Of a stretch of DNA of 34,910 nucleotides, positions 27,838 to 34,910 are shown in pieces (positions within the stretch are counted from its first letter, which is position 1; each line of letters opens with the position of its first letter). The notes under the pieces were generated by a model. That model saw only the letters and a list, made by a program, of their open reading frames with translations, was not told where the DNA came from and did not search any database. Source of the stretch: Candidatus Nomurabacteria bacterium GW2011_GWC2_42_20 (GTDB taxonomy: Bacteria > Patescibacteriota > Minisyncoccia > Phycocordibacterales > UBA1550); contig LCDG01000002.1 of the NCBI GenBank assembly GCA_000998425.1, positions 1 to 34,910 on the forward strand, given 5' to 3'. The translations under genes were made by a program, and so were the position numbers.

Positions 27838-29502
27838 CTAACTTTTTTTTGTAACGTTCACAATTCTTAAGCGAAGTTCTCTTTTGTTGCGAAAAGTATT
27901 AACCTCCATTGTCGCGACCATATCAATGAGGTCTCCAGCGGTAAGACTTTTATATTTTTCATCCCCCGCAAAAAACAAAATAGCTTTCACAGATGAGCTA
28001 TCGAAAGAAAGTTCAAGATGTGTTTTTTCTTTTCCAAAGTAGCGCGCCTCCGCGAGTTTTATATTTTCAAAAAGAAAAACTGGTTTCGGGTTACCTATTC
28101 CAAACGGCGCAAACTTTTCAACATGCCTCCAATTCATCCAATTCACGTCAGAAAGAGTAAGTGTTGTGTCAACAGAAAGCTCCACTGTTTCCTTTTCTTT
28201 CCGCACCACTTGATACACTTTTACGAGTTCGTCCTCGAGTGTGTGTATCGCGTCACTCGAAACAGAGAAACCTCCAGCTTCTTCATGTCCGCCAATACCA
28301 TCAAATACCCCCTCGCAAACACTAGTCATTAGATTAACAACACTAACACTGCCATCCGAGCGACACGACCCTTTGATTGCTCCGTCTTCAGTGCGCCCCC
28401 ACACAAAGACAGTTCGTGAATATGCCTCAACAAGATTTGCTGCAACAAGACCAACAAGTCCAGGCTTCCATAATTGATTTCCAATAACTATAATTTCACG
28501 TAATTCTCGAGTATCCAAATGTTTGCGTGCCTCCTTTACCATACTTGCAACAAGCCCCTTGCGCGCGTCATTTAGGTGCACGAGTTTGTCAGCATATTCT
28601 TCCGCCTCCTCGCGCGTTTCCGCGGAGAGTAAACGAAAAGCATCCATTGGCTCCCCCATCCTACTAGCTGCATTAATGCGTGGTCCAATCATAAAACCAA
28701 TATCATCCTCGACAATATTTGCTTGCACCATATCCATTTTTGCAATGAGCGCAAGTAGCCCAGGTCTTCGTGATTTGCGCATTACCATCAAACCATATTG
28801 CGCGAGTGCACGATTTTCATTTTTAAGCGGAACCATATCTGCAATAGTCGAGAGACCCACCATATCGAGTAGCCATTTCTCCCAGCCTTTTTGAACCCCC
28901 CATGATTCCCCACGACGCATAAGTAGCGATGAAACCAGCTTCCATACTACTGCTGCCCCACAAAGCATGTTGTCGTGATATACATCCCCAGCTTGTTTTG
29001 AATTTATTATTGAATGAGCGCGAGGAAGCACGTCTTGAGGGATGTGGTGGTCAGTAATAATAACATCAACACCTAAAGAGTTCGCATGAGCGACTTCTGC
29101 AACATCTGTAATTCCAGAATCTATTGTAATCAAAAGTGTCGCCCCATGTGAAGCCAGTGCGTCAATAGCTTTTGTATTTAGTCCATACCCTTCGCTATTG
29201 CGATGCGGGATATACACCTCAAAATTTTTATAATTAATCTTTTTTAGGAAATCGCTAAAAATTACTGCCCCAGGAATACCATCACAATCGTAGTCGGCAA
29301 AAATAGCGATGCGTTCATTTGCATCAATGGCGCGCAAAATACGATCCACGGCCTTTCCCATATTCAAAATCCCAAAGGGGTCATGAACATCACGGTCAAA
29401 ATCTGGATATAAAAAATGTTCTGCGTCAGCTGAATTCGTAATACCCCTTTTACTGAGTAGAGTCTGCACAAGTTCTGGATAGCCTGAGAGGTCGGACGAC
29501 AT
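27838..29502 (-). CDS. recJ: Single-stranded-DNA-specific exonuclease RecJ
   Basis: ADYDCDGIPGAVI, TDHHIPQ, GPRINAASRMG, GGHEEAGGFSV; start at MSSDLSGYPEL. Confidence 0.95.
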   Translation of the reverse strand: MSSDLSGYPELVQTLLSKRGITNSADAEHFLYPDFDRDVHDPFGILNMGKAVDRILRAIDANERIAIFADYDCDGIPGAVIFSDFLKKINYKNFEVYIPHRNSEGYGLNTKAIDALASHGATLLITIDSGITDVAEVAHANSLGVDVIITDHHIPQDVLPRAHSIINSKQAGDVYHDNMLCGAAVVWKLVSSLLMRRGESWGVQKGWEKWLLDMVGLSTIADMVPLKNENRALAQYGLMVMRKSRRPGLLALIAKMDMVQANIVEDDIGFMIGPRINAASRMGEPMDAFRLLSAETREEAEEYADKLVHLNDARKGLVASMVKEARKHLDTRELREIIVIGNQLWKPGLVGLVAANLVEAYSRTVFVWGRTEDGAIKGSCRSDGSVSVVNLMTSVCEGVFDGIGGHEEAGGFSVSSDAIHTLEDELVKVYQVVRKEKETVELSVDTTLTLSDVNWMNWRHVEKFAPFGIGNPKPVFLFENIKLAEARYFGKEKTHLELSFDSSSVKAILFFAGDEKYKSLTAGDLIDMVATMEVNTFRNKRELRLRIVNVTKKS

Positions 29503-29508
29503 TTCAGT

Positions 29509-29514
29509 ATTGTA
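29509..29514 (-). promoter_or_regulatory. -10 box of recJ (TACAAT, extended -10), 6 nt before ATG
   Basis: Minus strand TGGTACAAT-ACTGAA-ATG. Confidence 0.5.
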
Positions 29515-29550
29515 CCACATACCAAGCTCCGTCCTTTAGATGAACTGGTG

Positions 29551-29556
29551 TATAAT
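29551..29556 (+). promoter_or_regulatory. -10 box of HIT gene (TATAAT), 6 nt before ATG
   Basis: TATAAT-ATTGAA-ATG. Confidence 0.55.
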
Positions 29557-29562
29557 ATTGAA

Positions 29563-29973
29563 ATGGAAAGCTGTCTATTCTGCAAAATTATCGCTGGGGA
29601 AATTCCAAGCTCAAAAGTCTACGAGGATGATAACGTTCTTGCATTTCTAGATATTCGTCCGGTAAACATTGGGCACACGCTCGTTATCCCAAAAAATCAT
29701 CATATAAATCTCTACGAGACCCAAGACGAAGACCTGTCTCGCATGATAGCCGTTATAAAAAAGCTTTCAATAGCAATAAGAAACGCGCTCAACGCTGATG
29801 GCATCAATATTGAAATGAACAACGACCCTGTTGCGGGGCAAATCATTTTTCATACTCATATCCACATAATCCCACGCTTTAAAGGTGACGGTTTCACCCA
29901 CTGGCACGGCGCGCGAGGATACAATGAAGGCGAGGCTGACGAAGTGATACAGAAAATCAAAACGCGTCTCTAA
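29563..29973 (+). CDS. HIT family (histidine triad) hydrolase
   Basis: CLFCKIIAGEIPSSKVYEDDNVLAFLDI and HTHIHIIPRF. Confidence 0.95.
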   Translation: MESCLFCKIIAGEIPSSKVYEDDNVLAFLDIRPVNIGHTLVIPKNHHINLYETQDEDLSRMIAVIKKLSIAIRNALNADGINIEMNNDPVAGQIIFHTHIHIIPRFKGDGFTHWHGARGYNEGEADEVIQKIKTRL

Positions 29974-30048
29974 GTAGGTTTGGCCTATTCCCATTTTGAA
30001 ACTCACTTTTGCAAGGCGATTGAATAGTTGTATACTACAACGGTACCT

Positions 30049-30318
30049 ATGGATGCTTTTGTAAAGATGGATATTTTCTTTGTGGTCGCCACAGTCGCAA
30101 TTATAATAGTTGCGCTCTTTGTGGCGACCCTTCTTTTTTATGTACTACGCACTACTCGAGATGTGAGCGAGGTTGTGCATATTGTACGAAGGGAAACTGA
30201 ACGTTTTGCAAAAGGTACATCATCGGCGCGCAAGCGAATGAGAGGGAATGGTGAAAGTATGTTGCAAAAGCTTATCGCATTTGTTCAATCATTTACTCCA
30301 CCCAAAAATGGTAAATAA
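30049..30318 (+). CDS. Small membrane protein (DUF948-like)
   Basis: One TM followed by charged helix; TATACT promoter-like sequence upstream. Confidence 0.7.
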   Translation: MDAFVKMDIFFVVATVAIIIVALFVATLLFYVLRTTRDVSEVVHIVRRETERFAKGTSSARKRMRGNGESMLQKLIAFVQSFTPPKNGK

Positions 30319-30343
30319 TGGGTTATTAGTTAAAAATATTTAT

Positions 30344-30706
30344 ATGAAAAAAACGACGACGGGAACAAAAGTAGCTATTGGCGCAGGGGTTGCTGCTCTT
30401 GCAGCATTTGCAGCGGCAGGATATTTCCTATACGGAAAGGACGGAGCAAAGAACCGCAAGAAGGTGCGTGGCTGGATGCTTAAGGCAAAAGGTGAAGTGC
30501 TTGAAGGTGTGGAAAAACTAAAGGATGTTACCGAGGAGCAATACGCGATGATTGTCGACAAAGTTGGCGCAAAATACAAGGCAGTAAAAAATATTGACCC
30601 CAACGAAGTGGAGGCTATGGTAAAAGAGCTCCATGGACACTGGAAGAATATTAAAAAATCAATTTCCCCTGCACCAAAGAAAAAGGTTTCGAAGAAAACT
30701 AAGTAA
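30344..30706 (+). CDS. YtxH-like small membrane-anchored protein
   Basis: MKKTTTGTKVAIGAGVAALAAFAAAGYFLYGKDGAKNRKKVRGWMLKAKGEV. Confidence 0.72.
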   Translation: MKKTTTGTKVAIGAGVAALAAFAAAGYFLYGKDGAKNRKKVRGWMLKAKGEVLEGVEKLKDVTEEQYAMIVDKVGAKYKAVKNIDPNEVEAMVKELHGHWKNIKKSISPAPKKKVSKKTK

Positions 30707-30715
30707 CAAGATTTA

Positions 30716-30769
30716 CAAAATAAAAGGGACCAGCCTTCTGAATTCTTAAGGCTGGTCCCTTTTATTTTG
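30716..30769. terminator. Bidirectional terminator with perfect 22-nt arms
   Basis: CAAAATAAAAGGGACCAGCCTT-10 nt-AAGGCTGGTCCCTTTTATTTTG between convergent genes. Confidence 0.95.
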
Positions 30770-30779
30770 TTTTAGTTAT

Positions 30780-32036
30780 CTAGAAATCATGTATAACGTG
30801 CCTATATACGTACGAGGAAAACGCAATGAAGGTTGCGCCTATCAACAATGTGGCTACTGGAGTTACGACGGTGGCAATCACACCGCCAAGAAGCGGAGGG
30901 AATGCCTGAGCTAGAGCATTCACACTACTATTGATCCCTAAAACCTCACCTTGAATTCCTTCTCCAGCGCGCCTACTCACTGCTGCTGTGAGGTTCGCCA
31001 TGGTGAGGCCGACAGATACTGCAAATAGTGGCGCGATAGCATAAATAATAAATGTGCTTGGAGCAAACGCAAGTAGCGCAACACTGAGCGACGCAAGCGG
31101 AATAGATAATCGAAGAATTTGTTTTTCAGTGAAGCGACGAGTTACTGGGCGCGTGATGAGTCCTTGAGTAATTACAATAAAAATCCCAACAAAGCTAAAG
31201 TATGTTCCAATGTCTACTTCGCTCATTGCAAAGCGGTATACGAGAAGCACGCCAAGAAACGACGTATAAAAAGAGAAACCTGATTGAAACAAAAAATTTA
31301 CACCAAAAAGCGCGCGAAGTGCACCTGGACGAAATGCGCGTACTATATTGTGAAAAGAACGAAAAAATGAAAGCTTACCTGGAAACTTTCTGATATTTTT
31401 GTTTGTCTCAGGGAGAACTAAAAACACCCACAAGGCATTTGCCCCGGCTAAAAATGCTGAGAACCAAAACGGTGTTGCTGCGCCAAAAACACCTAGTCCT
31501 TGCGGATTAGAAAGTATCCCGCCTATTGAAGGGCCTAGAATAAACCCGATGCCAAATGCTGCACCAATAAGCCCAAACCGCGCGGCGCGCAATGCTGGTG
31601 GAGTAATATCCGCTATGACGGCCTGAGCAATCCCAATATTACCAGCAGACAATCCCCCCGCAATCCTCGCAAGGATGAGTAGTGGAACACTTTGTATTGC
31701 AATTCCAATAGCAAAAAGTGAGTACGATATAAAACTTCCAAGAAGCGCCAACGATAGCATTTTCTTGCGACCGTATCTGTCAGAGAGCTCTCCGAATATG
31801 GGCGCTGAAATAAACATTCCCGCTGCATAAAGAGCTAGTAATAGACCTACTAAAAAATATCCACTTTCTCCGTACGTGGTACTACTTAGAATATAATGCG
31901 GAGATACTGGATTCGTAAAGAGCTGCGGAATGATTGGGATTAAAATCCCGATTCCGAGCATGTCAACAAGTATTGTGATAAAAAGAAGCGGAACGATCTT
32001 TCGAGAAGAATCTTTTTTGCTGGTACTAGAAAACAT
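30780..32036 (-). CDS. MFS transporter (TetA-like)
   Basis: 12-TM pattern; GELSDRYGRKKML motif. Confidence 0.93.
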   Translation of the reverse strand: MFSSTSKKDSSRKIVPLLFITILVDMLGIGILIPIIPQLFTNPVSPHYILSSTTYGESGYFLVGLLLALYAAGMFISAPIFGELSDRYGRKKMLSLALLGSFISYSLFAIGIAIQSVPLLILARIAGGLSAGNIGIAQAVIADITPPALRAARFGLIGAAFGIGFILGPSIGGILSNPQGLGVFGAATPFWFSAFLAGANALWVFLVLPETNKNIRKFPGKLSFFRSFHNIVRAFRPGALRALFGVNFLFQSGFSFYTSFLGVLLVYRFAMSEVDIGTYFSFVGIFIVITQGLITRPVTRRFTEKQILRLSIPLASLSVALLAFAPSTFIIYAIAPLFAVSVGLTMANLTAAVSRRAGEGIQGEVLGINSSVNALAQAFPPLLGGVIATVVTPVATLLIGATFIAFSSYVYRHVIHDF

Positions 32037-32043
32037 AAAAAAC

Positions 32044-33249
32044 TTATCTCTTTTTACACTTTATAACAGCATCAATACCAACGAGTTTCCCGTCAGAAAG
32101 ATAATCCAGTGTCGCGCCACCGCCAGTTGATACAAATGAGAGCTTATTACCCAAACCAAGCTTTTCTACAACTACAGCGGTATCTCCTCCTCCAATTATT
32201 GATGTTGCTTTAATTTCTGCAATTTCATTCAGGAGCGTGATGGTACCCTTGTCAAATCCTCCTTCATAATAACCGAGTGGTCCATTCCACACGACAAGTT
32301 TTGTCTTTTTGAGTATGTGTGCAAGATTTTTGATAGTCTCTGGACCAACATCTACAATTATTTCTGTTGATGACACGTTGTCGATGTTTTTTATTGCTAT
32401 CTTGTTGCTGTCGATATTTTTTACAACAACGTCGGACGGCAAAATTATTTTTCCATTTTTCAAAAGCGGCGTGAGCTTGAAATCATAGGTATCAACAACA
32501 GACTTCCCAACTTCAAGTCCAATATCATGAAAGAAATCATTTGCAAGGATCCCGCCCACAAACACATGGTCAGCGATTTTCATAAACTTTTTCATAAGTG
32601 GCATTTTTGTATCAAACTTTGCTCCTCCTAAAATAAAGAGAAATGGGTGCTTTGGATTGAGCGCTAGTGAAAGATTTTTTATCTCATCTGAAATAAGCAG
32701 ACCTATATAACTAGGAAGGTACTTTGTAATACCGACTACTGACGCATGCGCGCGATGCGACACAGCAAAAGCATCATTTACATATACGTCACCAAAAGAT
32801 GCAAGATATTTTGCAAACTCTGGATCATTCTCTAGCTCTCGATTATCGAGGCGCAGGTTCTCAAATACGACGACCCCACCTTCTGGCAAACTATCCACAA
32901 CCATACGCGCTTGCTCTGTGCGAAAATCTGGCACAAACCCAACTTTCATTTTTCTCCGCCCACCATCGCCACCTGTTTTTTTTGAGCGATAGGTGGTGGC
33001 GGGCAAGGTATTCAAATACTGAACAACAGGCTTTAGCGAAGAAGAAGCATCTTTGCCGATATGTGACAATATTATCACTCGAGCCTTTTTCTTTATTAAA
33101 TATTCCACAGTTGGCAATGCGCGGTCGATGCGCATTGTCTCAACGATCTTTCCATTCTGTGTTGGCACATTAAAATCAAGGCGGAGCACAACACGTTTAC
33201 CTTTTAAATTCTTAATATCCTTTATTGTGGGTATTGCTATTTCTTTCAT
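32044..33249 (-). CDS. pgk: Phosphoglycerate kinase
   Basis: KGKRVVLRLDFNVP, ENLRLDNRE, NDAFAVSHRAHAS, GGGDTA. Confidence 0.97.
   Translation of the reverse strand: MKEIAIPTIKDIKNLKGKRVVLRLDFNVPTQNGKIVETMRIDRALPTVEYLIKKKARVIILSHIGKDASSSLKPVVQYLNTLPATTYRSKKTGGDGGRRKMKVGFVPDFRTEQARMVVDSLPEGGVVVFENLRLDNRELENDPEFAKYLASFGDVYVNDAFAVSHRAHASVVGITKYLPSYIGLLISDEIKNLSLALNPKHPFLFILGGAKFDTKMPLMKKFMKIADHVFVGGILANDFFHDIGLEVGKSVVDTYDFKLTPLLKNGKIILPSDVVVKNIDSNKIAIKNIDNVSSTEIIVDVGPETIKNLAHILKKTKLVVWNGPLGYYEGGFDKGTITLLNEIAEIKATSIIGGGDTAVVVEKLGLGNKLSFVSTGGGATLDYLSDGKLVGIDAVIKCKKR
32958..33004. repeat. Hairpin-forming inverted repeat inside pgk
   Basis: gcccaccatcgccacct-16 nt-aggtggtggcgggc, in frame, coding LPATTYRSKKTGGDGGRR. 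Confidence 0.65.
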
Positions 33250-33250
33250 G

Positions 33251-34018
33251 TCACTTTATTTTCTCCGCGCTCATTAATATCTCGCCAAATATTTTTGGGT
33301 CCAAGCTCGCGCGCCCTACAAGAAGCCCATCCACTTGCGATTTCATCAAAAATTCCCATGCATTTTTTGCGTCTACAGAGCCTCCATACAGTATCGGCAC
33401 CACCATACCTTCCTTGCCATATAAATCTGAAAGCGTTTTTTTGATAAGGATCGAAACCTCTAAAGCGTCATCTGTGGATGCGGGGCGTAGCGCGTGCTTT
33501 CCTATTGCCCATACAGGCTCGTACGCGATTACCACTTTTGCCAAATCTTTTTTCTGAACACCATGCAACGCTAGCCTTATCTGACCAGAAATAAATTTCA
33601 TATAATCACCATCCTGATCGCGAACTTTCTCTCCAACACAAAGCACGACAGTGATGCCTGCCTTAATACCAGCAAGAACTTTTTTGTTCACGAGTTCATC
33701 AGATTCTCCTATCGCGCGTCTCTCTGAATGCCCAACGATGACATGAGTGAGCTTTAGAGATGAGAGCATCAATGGCGACACCTCCCCAGTATACGCACCA
33801 TCATTCTCAATCCACGCATTTTGTGCGCCTATGGTACAACGATGCCCAGTCACTAACTTTTGTAAATCACTCACATGTACAAATGGCGGGCAAATAACCG
33901 TTTGTACATTACGGAGAGTACTTGCCAATTTTTTAATGTCTACAAACCTTGTTTTTGCATCTTTTATGCTTACTGGGTACATTTTCCAGTTGCCGATAAT
34001 GAGTTTTTTTGATTTCAT
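33251..34018 (-). CDS. tpiA: Triosephosphate isomerase
   Basis: IGNWKMYP, GAQNAW, VGHSERR, AYEPVWAIG, ILYGGSV. Confidence 0.97.
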   Translation of the reverse strand: MKSKKLIIGNWKMYPVSIKDAKTRFVDIKKLASTLRNVQTVICPPFVHVSDLQKLVTGHRCTIGAQNAWIENDGAYTGEVSPLMLSSLKLTHVIVGHSERRAIGESDELVNKKVLAGIKAGITVVLCVGEKVRDQDGDYMKFISGQIRLALHGVQKKDLAKVVIAYEPVWAIGKHALRPASTDDALEVSILIKKTLSDLYGKEGMVVPILYGGSVDAKNAWEFLMKSQVDGLLVGRASLDPKIFGEILMSAEKIK

Positions 34019-34042
34019 ACGGCTATTGTAGCACAGGATTCA

Positions 34043-34102
34043 CAGTAGCAATAAATAAAAGACGTTCATTTTAAAATGAACGTCTTTTATTTATTGCTAC
34101 TG
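34043..34102. terminator. Perfect 60-bp palindrome, probable bidirectional terminator
   Basis: CAGTAGCAATAAATAAAAGACGTTCATTTT/AAAATGAACGTCTTTTATTTATTGCTACTG. Confidence 0.9.
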
Positions 34103-34910
34103 GCCTTCCTTCCAATCCTGAATTGTCCATGCCCCGCCTGGCCCAGAGTTAAATAGTACATTTTGAAGCCCAGACTCATATATTACACTTGAAGAACCAT
34201 CAAGTGATATCTTATACCCAGTTACCTCTCTTACAGATGTGGTATTTCTAAGATATATAGTCCCGAGACGCGCGTATAAAATAATCGCTCCTGTTACTCC
34301 GTCTGCAACCCTTATCGCATCCTCGTTAACTCCCTGTGATGCTGCACTATTCTCAGAAAGAAGCATGACCCAAGAATTTGCGCCAGCACCTTCAAAAATA
34401 GGATTATAGTTCTCTACTTCAATTTCACTACTATCGATACGATCTGCTGGATTATCAGCAATCATAACCATACTTAGACCCTGGCCAGAAAGTGAAGGAT
34501 CTACGCGTACAGTCAAATACTTCGAGATATCTATCTTCCCTCTTACCCATACTGGTCCAGTAAGGGTGATAGTAGGGCCACTGCCAGATGTCGCTCCAGT
34601 TATTTCTAAGTCACACTGTATTTCAACAGGGCCTAGGCTTCGTGAAGAATTTATTATATATTCATACTCATACGTACCGTCCCCTTCAAGATGTGATGAG
34701 CATTCTGCCTGCGTAATCACACCACCCGCTGTCGCAGCAGCCTCCCATGATTCTATTTGTGGGCGTTGAATAGGGAGAGCTACTGGTTCTTGTGTCCCCC
34801 ATGGGTAGGTACATGAACCACGGTTTGAACCAGAGATTGTGTTACAGGTTACAGTAGTACTTGCAATAATAGAGCTGTATATCTTGTTTGCATACATTGA
34901 TGCAGTACCT
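34097..34910 (-). CDS. Partial surface/pilus-type secreted protein (5' end outside window)
   Basis: Frame stays open to 34910 (GTASMYANKIYSS...); C-terminal FNSGPGGAWTIQDWKEGQ. Confidence 0.7.
   Translation of the reverse strand, partial: GTASMYANKIYSSIIASTTVTCNTISGSNRGSCTYPWGTQEPVALPIQRPQIESWEAAATAGGVITQAECSSHLEGDGTYEYEYIINSSRSLGPVEIQCDLEITGATSGSGPTITLTGPVWVRGKIDISKYLTVRVDPSLSGQGLSMVMIADNPADRIDSSEIEVENYNPIFEGAGANSWVMLLSENSAASQGVNEDAIRVADGVTGAIILYARLGTIYLRNTTSVREVTGYKISLDGSSSVIYESGLQNVLFNSGPGGAWTIQDWKEGQ

Overview
The window looks like part of a reduced, Patescibacteria/CPR-type genome (Parcubacteria/Paceibacteria-like; inferred from content, not placed phylogenetically). About 20 kb of the minus strand is the str-S10-spc ribosomal superoperon: S12, S7, EF-G, EF-Tu, S10, L3, L4, L23, L2, S19, L22, S3, L16, L29, S17, L14, L24, L5, S14, S8, L6, L18, S5, L15, SecY, Adk, Map. 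There is no L30 gene between S5 and L15. The superoperon is interrupted at several points: two mini-gene cassettes between L5 and S14, a secreted GYAWSENIGWISF-repeat protein between L2 and S19, one mini-gene between EF-Tu and EF-G, and a small acidic ORF between EF-G and S7. The second part carries an M50 protease, L28, a frameshifted adhesin/pilin-like surface gene, a DUF5666-like membrane protein, two ComEC-related proteins, DedA, RNase HI with a C-terminal viroplasmin-like domain, RecJ, HIT, MFS, Pgk, TpiA and a partial surface protein. Most interesting signals: (1) a 59-bp element with a DnaA-box-like TTATCCACA upstream of two paralogous genes, with the box alone upstream of a third exported-protein gene; (2) a family of three 105-145 nt imperfect inverted repeats directly 3' of minus-strand stop codons, with divergent arms but a shared GAGCYGTAC apex; (3) rplE (L5) broken by an internal out-of-frame deletion; (4) mini-gene cassettes with a shared promoter motif and strong SD, against largely SD-less ribosomal genes; (5) a 20-bp near-symmetric element carrying both start codons and both -10 boxes of a divergent pair; (6) an in-frame hairpin insertion in pgk; (7) very long palindromes, including a perfect 60-bp one. 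Everything was read by eye, with no searches or folding calculations.
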